From NCBI RefSeq assembly GCF_042159835.1, contig NZ_JBBVGT010000002.1:1302001-1366000 (forward strand): 64,000 nt of DNA. The letters are read 5' to 3'. The position numbers and the translations under genes are program-made. This DNA is from Albibacterium profundi. Lineage in GTDB: Bacteria; Bacteroidota; Bacteroidia; Sphingobacteriales; Sphingobacteriaceae. The notes under the pieces were generated by a model, which ran no database searches, was not told where the DNA came from, and saw only the letters and a program-made list of their open reading frames with translations. Within the stretch, counting starts at the first letter, position 1. Every line of letters starts with the position of its first letter. Shown one piece after another: positions 22,430-31,897 of the stretch.

Positions 22430-23581
22430 TTAGAATGCTTGTCCGAGCGCTAGATAGAAGCCCCCTTGTCGTTTTTCACCAGCCCGTTTCTGGCCGATGG
22501 CATAATCTAGTCTGATGCTTGACCCGTGTCGTAAATCAAAGAAGTAGCGTATGCCTCCCCCTCCCGAAATCTTCAGTTGCGAAAAATCGATCTTTTTATC
22601 ATACACTGAACCCACGCCAAGAAACGTAGCAAGGCCGAAGCGTGGATGAACTCTGTATCGTAATTCGGCTTGAGATGCGATATAATTGTTTGCACGATAA
22701 CGTCCTTGATAATAACCTCGCATCATACTGTCGTTTCCGAGCTGTCGAGTCATATAAAATGGAACATCACTTGCCATAACGGATTCGAAATATCCTTGTA
22801 ATCCCAAAACGAAATTCTTTTTTAGGTCAAAGAAGCTGCGTAAGTCCGCAGAAAAAATTCCTCCATGAAAGTTCGTTCCTCGCCAGAGATCAGGTGCATA
22901 TGCATATTTTAATCGCCCATATAAACCACTTGTAGTTTCGGTATTTGAGTTTCTTGAGTCGTAAGACTGCGAAACACCTAAAGCGAGATACTTGCCGCCT
23001 TCCGAGCCGTATACGAGATTTGGATCAAAGATACCTTCATCGCTATAGTCGCTAAAGTCAAAGTTTTCGAAGATAGCGTTCAGGCCGCCGTAAAAATTCT
23101 TGAGAATCTTCTTCTCGGCTTCGAAATTAAGCTGGACAAGATTTTGTGTAAGTACAGTCTTGTCGCTTTCTCGTGTCAATCCTCCCAAGCCGTAATAGTT
23201 GAACGGGTATTTCTTATAGCGTAACACAGTTATAAAGTGGTAGTCGTTGTTTTTAGTCCATACGTCACTTTCTAGTTTCAGATTAATTTGGCTTTCTGTT
23301 GTCAATGAAGCGAGTGCAAGAACGCTTGAGGTGTAAATAGAAGTATCTTTCTTGTCCACATAAAAGTTATACATTCCGCTCAGACCATATTCCAGCCCCG
23401 TTTCTTGCGAATAACTTAACGTAGGTAGCACCAAGAGGGTTGGCTTCCTTGAAGTATCGGGAGCAGAGGATGTTAGTCTTTTGATAATGGGTATGTCCCA
23501 AAGTTTTTTTTGCGCATATAAAGGGCTGGTACCCAAAAGGAAAATAACCAGCATTGATATAAAGTTCAGGCTCGCTTTCAT
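22430..23581 (-). CDS. Omp85-superfamily outer-membrane beta-barrel protein (BamA/D15-like, no POTRA)
   Basis: About 383 residues from the ATG at 23581: signal peptide MKASLNFISMLVIFLLGTSPLYAQ, then a short periplasmic stretch and a 16-strand-like barrel ending in a terminal Phe (FYLALGQAF). Strand patterns such as GLEYGLSGMYNFYV, YLALGVSQSYDSRNS and the late GGGIRYFFDLRHGSSIRLDYAIG fit the bacterial surface antigen (D15) barrel. There is no room for POTRA domains, so it belongs to the short group of unknown role. An upstream ATG (23590) falls inside the -7 box and is rejected. Confidence 0.78.
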   Translation of the reverse strand: MKASLNFISMLVIFLLGTSPLYAQKKLWDIPIIKRLTSSAPDTSRKPTLLVLPTLSYSQETGLEYGLSGMYNFYVDKKDTSIYTSSVLALASLTTESQINLKLESDVWTKNNDYHFITVLRYKKYPFNYYGLGGLTRESDKTVLTQNLVQLNFEAEKKILKNFYGGLNAIFENFDFSDYSDEGIFDPNLVYGSEGGKYLALGVSQSYDSRNSNTETTSGLYGRLKYAYAPDLWRGTNFHGGIFSADLRSFFDLKKNFVLGLQGYFESVMASDVPFYMTRQLGNDSMMRGYYQGRYRANNYIASQAELRYRVHPRFGLATFLGVGSVYDKKIDFSQLKISGGGGIRYFFDLRHGSSIRLDYAIGQKRAGEKRQGGFYLALGQAF

Positions 23582-23587
23582 TGCGCA

Positions 23588-23595
23588 CAAAGGTA
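23588..23595 (-). promoter_or_regulatory. -7 promoter box (TACCTTTG) next to the start codon
   Basis: TACCTTTG on the minus strand matches TAnnTTTG and ends 6 bp before the ATG at 23581, so the mRNA would be leaderless or nearly so. No clear -33 TTG. Confidence 0.5.
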
Positions 23596-23669
23596 AGGAA
23601 TGTCGATTATAAGATTAGCTTATTTATCTTTAACTTTGACGATTACTAAATCTTATTTATTTATTTGTT

Positions 23670-24644
23670 ATGGAAAGAGGTCCAGTCTCTCAGTTTATTG
23701 AAAAAAACTATCTGCATTTCAATTCTGCAGCTCTTATGGATGCTGCTAAAGGCTATGAAGCCCATCTTGATGAAGGGGGTAAGATGATGATCACTTTGGC
23801 AGGTGCCATGAGTACAGCTGAATTGGGGATCTCTTTAGCAGAGATGATTCGACAAGACAAAGTGTCTATCATTACCTGTACTGGTGCGAACTTAGAAGAG
23901 GATATTATGAATTTAGTAGCCCATTCGCATTACAAACGTGTGCCGAACTACCGAGATTTAAGTCCGCAAGAAGAATGGGATTTATTAGAAAATCATTATA
24001 ATCGAGTTACGGACACTTGCATCCCTGAAGAAGAGGCTTTCAGAAGGTTACAGAAGCATATTTATAAAATATGGAAGGATGCTGAAGATGCTGGGGAGCG
24101 TTATTTTCCGCATGAGTATATGTTTAAGATGCTGAATAGTGGTGTTTTGGAACAGTATTATGAGATTGATCCTAAAAATTCGTGGATGCTAGCTGCTGCA
24201 GAAAAGAATCTGCCGATTATTGTACCAGGCTGGGAGGATTCCACAATGGGTAATATTTTTGCATCCTATGTTATAAAGAGGGAATTGAAGGCCTCGACAA
24301 CCAAGAGCGGGATAGAATATATGGGTTATTTGGCAGATTGGTACATTAAAAATTCGAGCGGTAAGGGTATTGGCTTCTTCCAGATCGGGGGCGGTATTGC
24401 TGGTGATTTCCCTATTTGTGTTGTCCCGATGCTATACCAAGATCTAGAGATGGAAAATATACCGTTTTGGAGTTATTTCTGTCAGATATCGGACTCGACG
24501 ACATCATACGGATCTTATTCCGGTGCCGTCCCTAATGAAAAAATAACCTGGGGCAAGCTAGATATTAATACACCAAAGTTCATCGTGGAATCTGATGCAA
24601 CAATTGTTGCACCACTAATCTTCGCGTGGATTTTGAAACAATAA
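23670..24644 (+). CDS. deoxyhypusine synthase-like protein
   Basis: A 324-residue NAD-dependent enzyme of the deoxyhypusine synthase family (PF01916). Conserved parts: LAGAMSTAELGISLAEMI (about 43-60), SIITCTGANLEEDIMNL, IGGGIAGDFPICVVPM, SDSTTSYGSYSGAVPNEKITWGKL, and ESDATIVAPLIFAWIL at the end. K296 in TWGK aligns with the lysine that forms the enzyme-butylimine intermediate in eukaryotic DHS (K329 in human). Bacteria lack eIF5A, so the acceptor must differ; homospermidine synthase-like chemistry with spermidine as aminobutyl donor is the best-supported idea for bacterial relatives. No polyamine genes are adjacent. It is monocistronic, ahead of the alternative complex III operon. Confidence 0.85.
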   Translation: MERGPVSQFIEKNYLHFNSAALMDAAKGYEAHLDEGGKMMITLAGAMSTAELGISLAEMIRQDKVSIITCTGANLEEDIMNLVAHSHYKRVPNYRDLSPQEEWDLLENHYNRVTDTCIPEEEAFRRLQKHIYKIWKDAEDAGERYFPHEYMFKMLNSGVLEQYYEIDPKNSWMLAAAEKNLPIIVPGWEDSTMGNIFASYVIKRELKASTTKSGIEYMGYLADWYIKNSSGKGIGFFQIGGGIAGDFPICVVPMLYQDLEMENIPFWSYFCQISDSTTSYGSYSGAVPNEKITWGKLDINTPKFIVESDATIVAPLIFAWILKQ

Positions 24645-24697
24645 TATATACTTATTTTCGTAAAACACAAACCGACTATATTTTTATTTTTTATAAA

Positions 24698-24727
24698 AAT
24701 TGCCTTATTAGTATGATAAGGGCAATT
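24698..24727 (+). terminator. possible terminator stem after the DHS-like gene
   Basis: AATTGCCTTAT (24698-24708) pairs with ATAAGGGCAATT (24716-24727) with a one-base bulge and 7-nt loop. No T run follows, so termination is uncertain; it could be a 3' stabilising stem. Confidence 0.35.
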
Positions 24728-24774
24728 ATATGATTGTTTAGAATAATTATAAATTAGTAAATTAGGTCATGAAA

Positions 24775-24807
24775 TTGTCAACGATACACTAATAAGTTAT
24801 ACTTTTG
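24775..24807 (+). promoter_or_regulatory. promoter of the alternative complex III operon
   Basis: TTG (24775-24777), 22-bp spacer, TACTTTTG (24800-24807) fits TTG-N17-23-TAnnTTTG. The actA ATG is about 82 bp downstream. It is the only good promoter seen before the act-cox run. Confidence 0.6.
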
Positions 24808-24889
24808 TCTTTTGAGTTGACTCCCTTATTAACGTTCGGAGGTTAGCTCGTTCAATTTGTCAAACATTATATCGTATAAAACTCTCAAA

Positions 24890-26185
24890 ATGAGAAACAT
24901 CTCTTTAATTTTTAGACGTGTTGTAAAGTCTGTAGCCTTAGTGGTAGTGCTAAGTATGACAACTTTATTTGCGCAGGCGCAGGATATCAAAGCGGGGGAA
25001 TCGCTTTTTAAAGCAAATTGTACAGCCTGTCATGGTATTGATAAAGCGCTAATTGGTCCCGCTTTAGAGGGAACCACAGAAAGGCATGACGAGGAGTGGT
25101 TGATTTCTTGGATTAGAAACTCCCAAGCTATGATTGCAGCCGGAGATGAGACTGCAGTTCGGCTTTTCGAAGAACACAATAATCTTGTGATGACGGCGTT
25201 CCCTACGCTATCCGATGACGATATAAGAAATATTCTAGCTTACATCGATGATGCAGCTGCTGCTCCAGCTGGCGATGCGACTGCGGATGGAACAGCCGGT
25301 GCAGCTGGCGGGTCGGGCCAAAGTGGAGATGTTAGTAACTTCATGTTTGGTGGATTGGTCCTCGTATTGATTATCGCTTTCTTAGTGATTCTTGTGCTGA
25401 ATAGAGTTATTCGTACTCTCGATCGAATTATTTTAAAGAACAAGGAGACAATTGTAGAGCAAGTTCAAGAAGATGAGGGAGAATCTTCAGGTCAGATTTT
25501 CATTGGAAAGTTGAAAAAGTTCTCCAAAAACAAGAAGCTTGTATTCTTTGTAATTTTGGGTCTCGTTGCTATTTTGAGCAGTGCAGGCTGGAACGTAATG
25601 TGGAATACAGGTGTACATGAAGGATATCAACCGGTTCAGCCGATTAAGTTTTCACATCAACTACATGCTGGGATCAATCAAATTGACTGTCAATATTGTC
25701 ACTCAGGTGCCGCTACTTCTCAAAATGCATCAATCCCCTCACCCAATGTTTGTATGAACTGTCATAACTACGTTACGGCGTCGGAGAAATATGGTGGAGA
25801 GATTTCGCCTGAAATTCAAAAAATCTACAATGCGATTGATTGGGATCCTGAAACTCGTACGTATGGGGATGATCCTAAGCCGATCGAGTGGATTCGCATA
25901 CACAATCTCCCTGATTTAGCATATTTTAATCACTCGCAGCACGTCACCGTTGCTGGTATTGAGTGTCAAAAATGTCACGGTCCAATTGAAACAATGGAAG
26001 AGGTTTATCAATATTCGCCGTTAACAATGAAATGGTGTATTGAATGCCATCAAGAAACCGAAGTTAATGCACAAGGTAACGCTTATTATGATCAGTTAAT
26101 CGCAGCACATGAGAAACTAAAAAGTGGTGAAAAGATAACGGCTGCAGTTTTAGGTGGCTTAGAATGCGGTAAATGTCATTATTAA
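24890..26185 (+). CDS. actA: alternative complex III, multiheme cytochrome c subunit ActA with N-terminal cytochrome c domain
   Basis: The electron-transfer subunit of alternative complex III, facing the periplasm. The ATG at 24890 gives a signal peptide (MRNISLIFRR..TTLFAQAQ). It holds six CxxCH heme sites: CTACH in an N-terminal mono-heme domain (about 44-48), then, after an Ala/Gly linker, a membrane helix (about 150-173) and a second helix (about 220-240), CQYCH, CMNCH, CQKCH, CIECH and CGKCH in the ActA pentaheme part. The extra mono-heme domain at the front is a fusion common in Bacteroidota. Start codons at 24857 would put 11 residues before the signal and are less likely. First gene of the act operon. 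Confidence 0.93.
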   Translation: MRNISLIFRRVVKSVALVVVLSMTTLFAQAQDIKAGESLFKANCTACHGIDKALIGPALEGTTERHDEEWLISWIRNSQAMIAAGDETAVRLFEEHNNLVMTAFPTLSDDDIRNILAYIDDAAAAPAGDATADGTAGAAGGSGQSGDVSNFMFGGLVLVLIIAFLVILVLNRVIRTLDRIILKNKETIVEQVQEDEGESSGQIFIGKLKKFSKNKKLVFFVILGLVAILSSAGWNVMWNTGVHEGYQPVQPIKFSHQLHAGINQIDCQYCHSGAATSQNASIPSPNVCMNCHNYVTASEKYGGEISPEIQKIYNAIDWDPETRTYGDDPKPIEWIRIHNLPDLAYFNHSQHVTVAGIECQKCHGPIETMEEVYQYSPLTMKWCIECHQETEVNAQGNAYYDQLIAAHEKLKSGEKITAAVLGGLECGKCHY

Positions 26186-26230
26186 TCGAGTATAAAACAA
26201 ACGTAGCAATACGATTATATAATAGCTTAA

Positions 26231-29200
26231 ATGGATAGCAACAAAAAATACTGGAAAGGTTTAGAGGAATTACAGCAAACTCCCGCTTTTGTAGAAAACA
26301 AAAGTGCAGAGTTTTCTGAAAATATTCCGATTGAAAACGTGTTAAATGAAGCTGGTTTAAGTACGAAAACTCCTCGTAGAGACTTCTTAAAAGCTTTAGG
26401 TTTTGGAGTAGGGGCAGTTACATTAGCTGCTTGTCAGCGCACGCCTGTTCATAAGTCTGTGCCTTATATCATTAAGCCAGAAGAGGTAACACCCGGTGTG
26501 CCGAATTATTATGCTTCAAGTTATAAAGGACAAAGCCTAATAGTGAAAACTCGAGAAGGCAGGCCAATATTTATAGAGGCAAATCCGAAAGCTGTATTTG
26601 GTGGAAATGGGGTAAGTGCGCCAACACAAGCATCTATTCTAGACTTGTATGACATGTCCAAACTTAAAGGTCCACGTGCTGGGTCTGAGGATATTTCATG
26701 GGAAGAAGTAGATAAGCAAGTCACTTCAGCATTAACTTCGGCTTCAAATGCAGGCAAACAGATTGCGATCGTATCTAGTACACTTAATAGCCCATCAGCT
26801 CGGGCAGCAATCACCGAATTTATTGCGGCATATCCAACTGCTAAGTTGATTGAAGTTGATGCGGTGTCTTACTCAGGTATCATTAGAGCTAACGAGCGTA
26901 GCTTTGGTAAAGCTGCGCTACCGCAATATCGTTTTGATAAAGCTGATGTAATCGTAAGTGTTGGTGCAGACTTCCTAAATACATGGATAGATGAAGTTGA
27001 GTTCACAAAACAATATATGACCAACCGAAACCATGCTTCATTGAAGAATGGTAAAATGTCGCGACATATCCAATTTGAGAGTGGATTAAGTGTAACGGGT
27101 ACGAACGCTGATGTAAGGGTTACGATTAAACCTTCTGAGGAGGGGGCGCTATTAATATCGTTGTATAATGAATTAACAGGGTCATCGTTGCCGAATGGAC
27201 TTCAGGGAAATGAAAAAGCGGCAACTGCTGTCAAATTAGTAGCGAAAGAATTAGGTCAGGCAAATGGAAGGTCTCTTCTTGTCTCTGGCTCGAATGATAT
27301 TAATATACAGTCGCTCGTTAATGCGATCAACGTACATTTAGGAAGTTACGGAACTACCATTGATCTTGATAACGCAGCAAATCATTTTAAAGGGGATGAT
27401 GGAGCTTTCGCTCAATTCTTAACGGACGCTAAAGGGGGGAACGTTGATGTTGCATTCTTTATTAATAGTAATCCTGTTTACGATTATTTTGACTCCAAAG
27501 CAGTAGAAGAGGCTTTGGAAAAGATTGAATTTAAACTTTCGTTCGCAGAACGTGAGGACGAAACAGCATCTAAATCGACGATTATAGCACCGGGACGCAG
27601 TTATTTGGAGTCTTGGGGTGATTCAGAGTCGTATGCAGGTTATTTCACAATTGTACAACCGACAATTAATCCAATTTTCGACTCCCGTCAATACGAAGAA
27701 AGTTTCTTGATTTGGTCTGGAAATACTACGCCTTACCATGATTACGTTAAAGCCTATTGGGAAGCTAATATTCTTGGGGCATCAGGTAAAACGTGGATCG
27801 ATGGCTTGCAAGAAGGATTTATTTTTAATGGTCGCCAAGGCGGAGCCGCGAAAGCCTTCAATGGTTCGGTTAGTGACATCGCTAATCAGATTGGAAGTCT
27901 AGGCAAAGCAATCGCAAAAGATGTTGAATTAGAGCTATACCAAAGCGCACTGGGTGATGGGAAACAAGCAAATAACGCATATCTTTTGGAGCTTCCAGAT
28001 GCTGTTTCGAAGGTGACTTGGGATAACTATGTGGCGATTGAACCTAAATACGCTGAATCTTTAGGCTTAGGGGAAAAAGACCTAGTGGAAGTGACTGCGG
28101 ACAACGGTTATTCAATTACTTTGCCAGTGTTGTTACAGCCTGGACAAGCGCAAGGTACCGTTTCTATTGCAGTTGGGTTTGGAAGGACAAAAGCGGGACA
28201 AGCGGGTAATGGAGTTGGAAAAAACGCGTTCCCTTTTGCACGTTTAGTAAATGGCACCCTTCAGTTTAATAATTCGGTTAAGATTGCAAAAGCATCTGGC
28301 TCTTACGAATTAGCTCAAACGCAGACTCACCACACGATTGAGGGGCGTAACGTGATTCGCGAAACGACTTTTGCAGATTATAAGAACGATCCGACCCATA
28401 ACAGTGGTAACTCCGGTCACAAACATAAAACTTACGATTTATGGAATAAATATGAGCAACCTGGACATAGCTGGGTGATGGCAATCGATTTGAATGCTTG
28501 TACAGGCTGTGGCTCATGTATAGTTGCTTGTAGTATTGAAAACAACGTTCCTGTTGTTGGACGTGATGAAGTTCGCCGTCGCCGAGAAATGCATTGGATA
28601 CGTATCGACCGTTACTATTCATTTGACAATGGTAATAATAAAGGGGTAACTAGAGAAGGGGAAATTGATGATCTTGAAGATCTTGGTAATGTATCGGTAG
28701 TGCACCAACCTATGTTATGTCAGCATTGTGATCATGCCCCTTGTGAAACTGTTTGTCCAGTGTTAGCAACGGTACACTCATCTGAAGGCCTAAATCACAT
28801 GGCGTACAACAGATGCTTCGGTACTAGATACTGTGCAAACAACTGTCCATATAAAGTGCGTCGCTTCAATTGGTTTAACTATTGGAATGATTCAAGGTTT
28901 GATAATTATTTGAATAACGAATTTACACAGTTAGTCTTGAATCCAGATGTAACTTCAAGATCTCGTGGGGTTATGGAGAAATGTTCAATGTGTATACAAC
29001 GTATTCAAGCGGGTAAATTACAAGCAAAAGCTGAGAAGCGCCCAATTAAAGATGGGGATATCCAAGTAGCGTGTGCTGCGGCTTGTCCTGCAAATGCAAT
29101 TATCTTTGGAGATAGGAACGATCCTGAATCGGAAGTTTCCAAAGCACTGCAAAACGAACGCGTTTATTACGTGTTAGAAGAATTAAACGTTCAACCGGGT

Positions 29201-29242
29201 GTTGGTTATATGACAAAAGTGAGAAACACTTTAGACGCATAA
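26231..29242 (+). CDS. actB: alternative complex III, iron-sulfur/molybdopterin-like subunit ActB
   Basis: A 1003-residue fusion of a molybdopterin-oxidoreductase-like domain (about 50-730) and a ferredoxin-like domain (about 745-1000). A twin-arginine motif RRDFLKAL (R49-R50) and following hydrophobic stretch suggest Tat export or membrane anchoring. The four cysteine clusters of the ferredoxin part are CTGCGSCIVAC, CQHCDHAPCETVCP, CFGTRYCANNCP and CSMCIQ with CAAACP, fit for three 4Fe-4S and one 3Fe-4S cluster. ActB of ACIII has no molybdenum cofactor although the fold is retained. It passes electrons toward ActA/ActE. 45 bp after actA. Confidence 0.95.
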   Translation: MDSNKKYWKGLEELQQTPAFVENKSAEFSENIPIENVLNEAGLSTKTPRRDFLKALGFGVGAVTLAACQRTPVHKSVPYIIKPEEVTPGVPNYYASSYKGQSLIVKTREGRPIFIEANPKAVFGGNGVSAPTQASILDLYDMSKLKGPRAGSEDISWEEVDKQVTSALTSASNAGKQIAIVSSTLNSPSARAAITEFIAAYPTAKLIEVDAVSYSGIIRANERSFGKAALPQYRFDKADVIVSVGADFLNTWIDEVEFTKQYMTNRNHASLKNGKMSRHIQFESGLSVTGTNADVRVTIKPSEEGALLISLYNELTGSSLPNGLQGNEKAATAVKLVAKELGQANGRSLLVSGSNDINIQSLVNAINVHLGSYGTTIDLDNAANHFKGDDGAFAQFLTDAKGGNVDVAFFINSNPVYDYFDSKAVEEALEKIEFKLSFAEREDETASKSTIIAPGRSYLESWGDSESYAGYFTIVQPTINPIFDSRQYEESFLIWSGNTTPYHDYVKAYWEANILGASGKTWIDGLQEGFIFNGRQGGAAKAFNGSVSDIANQIGSLGKAIAKDVELELYQSALGDGKQANNAYLLELPDAVSKVTWDNYVAIEPKYAESLGLGEKDLVEVTADNGYSITLPVLLQPGQAQGTVSIAVGFGRTKAGQAGNGVGKNAFPFARLVNGTLQFNNSVKIAKASGSYELAQTQTHHTIEGRNVIRETTFADYKNDPTHNSGNSGHKHKTYDLWNKYEQPGHSWVMAIDLNACTGCGSCIVACSIENNVPVVGRDEVRRRREMHWIRIDRYYSFDNGNNKGVTREGEIDDLEDLGNVSVVHQPMLCQHCDHAPCETVCPVLATVHSSEGLNHMAYNRCFGTRYCANNCPYKVRRFNWFNYWNDSRFDNYLNNEFTQLVLNPDVTSRSRGVMEKCSMCIQRIQAGKLQAKAEKRPIKDGDIQVACAAACPANAIIFGDRNDPESEVSKALQNERVYYVLEELNVQPGVGYMTKVRNTLDA

Positions 29243-29274
29243 TCAATATTAAATATATCTGAAATAAAAAGAAT

Positions 29275-30753
29275 ATGTCATCGCACAACGAATCTATTAT
29301 TAGAGAACCCCTTGTAACCGGGGAAAATATTACCTACGCAAAGGTTACAGACGACATTCTCGTTTCTGTAGAAAATAGGCCGAACAAGGCATGGTGGATT
29401 GGTTTCATCGTTGCCGCGTTAGGTGCATTGCTGTGGGTTGTGAGCGTAGGGTACACGTTTTGGACAGGGATTGGTGCTTGGGGCTTAAATAAGACCGTAG
29501 GCTGGGCCTGGGACATCACTACATTCGTATGGTGGGTAGGTATCGGTCACGCCGGGACACTAATTTCGGCGGTTCTGTTACTCTTCCGCCAGAATTGGCG
29601 TAATTCGATTAACCGATCTGCTGAAGCTATGACGATTTTTGCGGTAATTTGTGCGGCGACCTACGTTGTGGCTCACATGGGTCGTCCCTGGTTAGCTTAT
29701 TGGATATTCCCGCTACCAAACCAATTCGGTTCCTTGTGGGTAAACTTCAACTCACCTCTTGTGTGGGATGCATTTGCAATTTCCACATACTTTACAGTAT
29801 CGTTAGTATTTTGGTATGTTGGTTTATTACCTGATATTGCTACCATCCGTGATAGAGCTATCGGTGTTAGAAGAAGAGTATATTCAATTTTATCATTCGG
29901 ATGGAATGGATCAGTAAAAACATGGCAACGATTTGAGATCGTTTGTTTGATACTTGCGGGTATTGCTACTCCATTGGTGCTTTCGGTACACACGATTGTA
30001 TCCATGGACTTTGCTACGTCGGTAATTCCAGGTTGGCATACGACGATTTTCCCTCCATATTTCGTGGCGGGTGCGATTTTCTCGGGATTTGCCATGGTGC
30101 AGACTCTCCTTTTGGTGATGAGAAAAGTGCTGAATTTGGAACACTACATCACGATGTTTCATATTGAGTCAATGAACAAAATCATATTGGTTACGGGTTC
30201 AATTGTCGGTATCGCGTACTTAACCGAATTATTTATTGCTTGGTATTCAGGGTCAGAGTATGAGTTGTACGCTTTTCAAAATCGTATCGCTGGACCATAT
30301 TGGTGGGCTTACTGGACCATGATGACTTGTAACGTAATTTCACCACAATTATTCTGGTTTAAAAAGATTAGAACGAGCATCGCATTATCATGGATCTTAT
30401 CGATCGTGGTTAATATTGGTATGTGGTTCGAACGTTTTGTGATTATTGTGACATCTCTTCATCGTGATTACCTTCCTTCCAGTTGGGTTATGTTCTACCC
30501 AACATGGGCAGACGTAGGTATCTTTGTTGGCTCAATAGGTTTGTTCTTCACGATGTTCTTATTGTTCCTTCGTGTATTGCCTCCAGTGGCTATTGCGGAA
30601 GTGAAATTGTTGTTGAAGACACAAAGTCATGCAGTTAAGAAGAAAATAATCTTAGAAGGCAAGGAAGAGAGAGAGTACGAAGAGTTTTACAAAAACTCGT
30701 TGGATAAATACGACTCGGTAACAGAGCGCGAAGTTAAAGAACTAGTAAAATAA
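29275..30753 (+). CDS. actC: alternative complex III, quinol-binding membrane subunit ActC
   Basis: A 492-residue NrfD/PsrC-type integral membrane protein with about ten helices. Signature stretches include GWAWDITTFVWWVGIGHAGTLISAVLLLF, AAHMGRPWLAYWIFP-like AVHMGRPWLAYWIFP (as VAHMGRPWLAYWIFPLPN), and FPPYFVAGAIFSGFAMVQTLL, all usual in ActC. It oxidises menaquinol at the periplasmic side of the membrane. The hydrophilic C-terminal tail (KKKIILEGKEEREYEEFYKNS..) is cytoplasmic. It begins 32 bp after actB and ends 4 bp before actD. Confidence 0.95.
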   Translation: MSSHNESIIREPLVTGENITYAKVTDDILVSVENRPNKAWWIGFIVAALGALLWVVSVGYTFWTGIGAWGLNKTVGWAWDITTFVWWVGIGHAGTLISAVLLLFRQNWRNSINRSAEAMTIFAVICAATYVVAHMGRPWLAYWIFPLPNQFGSLWVNFNSPLVWDAFAISTYFTVSLVFWYVGLLPDIATIRDRAIGVRRRVYSILSFGWNGSVKTWQRFEIVCLILAGIATPLVLSVHTIVSMDFATSVIPGWHTTIFPPYFVAGAIFSGFAMVQTLLLVMRKVLNLEHYITMFHIESMNKIILVTGSIVGIAYLTELFIAWYSGSEYELYAFQNRIAGPYWWAYWTMMTCNVISPQLFWFKKIRTSIALSWILSIVVNIGMWFERFVIIVTSLHRDYLPSSWVMFYPTWADVGIFVGSIGLFFTMFLLFLRVLPPVAIAEVKLLLKTQSHAVKKKIILEGKEEREYEEFYKNSLDKYDSVTEREVKELVK

Positions 30754-30757
30754 AAGG

Positions 30758-31294
30758 ATGAGCACTACAAAATATATATTAGGAAGCTTTGGAGATCCTG
30801 ACGAAATGATGCACGGCATCGAGAAATTACAGGAGAATAATATTAAAATATATGATGTTTTTACACCAATGCCGATTCACGGAATTGAAGCAAAGTTAGG
30901 TGTTCCGCCATCTAGGTTACCTATCGTAGCATTTTTGTGTGGGCTGTTAGGTTTTATATTAGGTTTTTCCTTACTCTACTATACCATGGTATATGATTGG
31001 CCTATGAATATAGGAGGTAAGCCTGCTTTTGCAATACCGAACTTTGTTCCAGTGACTTTTGAAGTGACAATACTTTGTACCGCACTTGGTATGGTTGCTA
31101 TATTCTTTTATAGAAACCATCTTTTCCCGGGCCGTGCACCAAGAGTAATGGACTTCAGAGCAACAGACGATCGCTTCGTTATTGCTATAGACGCAAAAGA
31201 GAATACTGACCACGATAAAATTGAAACTTTATTAAAAGAAGCTGGTGCAATTGATGTAATGCACAACGAGAGAAAATATGTTAGCTATGAATAA
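30758..31294 (+). CDS. actD: alternative complex III membrane subunit ActD (DUF3341)
   Basis: A 178-residue DUF3341 protein with two membrane helices (about 47-70 and 96-118) between a cytoplasmic N-terminal domain (GSFGDPDEMMHGIEKLQENNIKIYDVFTPMPIHGIE) and a C-terminal alpha/beta domain. The N-terminal pattern 'ydvyTPfPvHGid' is the family hallmark. Small structural subunit of ACIII. It follows actC by 4 bp, and its end overlaps the actE start. Confidence 0.93.
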   Translation: MSTTKYILGSFGDPDEMMHGIEKLQENNIKIYDVFTPMPIHGIEAKLGVPPSRLPIVAFLCGLLGFILGFSLLYYTMVYDWPMNIGGKPAFAIPNFVPVTFEVTILCTALGMVAIFFYRNHLFPGRAPRVMDFRATDDRFVIAIDAKENTDHDKIETLLKEAGAIDVMHNERKYVSYE

Positions 31295-31877
31295 GATTAA
31301 GATAATAGGATCTGCATGTATTGCTGTAGCTTTAGCCGCCGTTGTTTCTGCTTGTGGAGATGGAACGACAAGAAGTACAGGCATGGAATTTTCTCGGAAT
31401 ATGTATGATCCGATTGGGTATGATGCAGATCAGGTAAATGAAAACTTTGCCAATAATATTACTGCTCAGACCCCTCCTGAAGGTACGGTTCCCATCGGTT
31501 TTGAAAATTTTGGGCTTCAATATGAGAATACCCCTGAAGCGTATGAGGCTGCGGGTGCAAATTTCCATAACCCACTTGAAAGAACAGAAGAAAATCTGAA
31601 GCAAGGTGAAGTATTGTATTTGCGCTTTTGTCAACCATGTCACGGTGAATCTGGTGCGGGAGATGGAAGTATCGTTCAATTGGGGAAATTCCCACCTCCT
31701 CCATCATATAGTACAGGTAATTCATCACGAGGAGGAATGATGAAAGACTTATCAGATGGTAAGATTTATCATACCATTTATTATGGACTAAACTTAATGG
31801 GATCTCATGCTAGTCAAATTTCTCCAGAAGATCGCTGGAAAATTGTTATGCATGTTCATGAATTACAAAACCGATAG
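31287..31877 (+). CDS. actE: alternative complex III mono-heme cytochrome c subunit ActE (lipoprotein)
   Basis: About 196 residues from the ATG at 31287. The N-terminus MNKIKIIGSACIAVALAAVVSAC is a lipoprotein signal with C23. The heme site is FCQPCHGESGAGDG (CxxCH), and distal Met candidates lie in NLMGSHASQI. It receives electrons in ACIII and hands them to a soluble carrier or straight to the oxidase. The start overlaps the last 8 bp of actD; a start at 31278 (MLAM) is possible but gives a worse signal. The segment MYDPIGYDADQ is typical of ActE. Confidence 0.92.
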   Translation: MNKIKIIGSACIAVALAAVVSACGDGTTRSTGMEFSRNMYDPIGYDADQVNENFANNITAQTPPEGTVPIGFENFGLQYENTPEAYEAAGANFHNPLERTEENLKQGEVLYLRFCQPCHGESGAGDGSIVQLGKFPPPPSYSTGNSSRGGMMKDLSDGKIYHTIYYGLNLMGSHASQISPEDRWKIVMHVHELQNR

Positions 31878-31897
31878 TATAAATAGATATCTAACAA

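Noticed and set aside
29697..30095. 132-codon minus-strand frame within actC
   Set aside because: It is antisense to a strongly conserved NrfD-type membrane protein and shows no motif.
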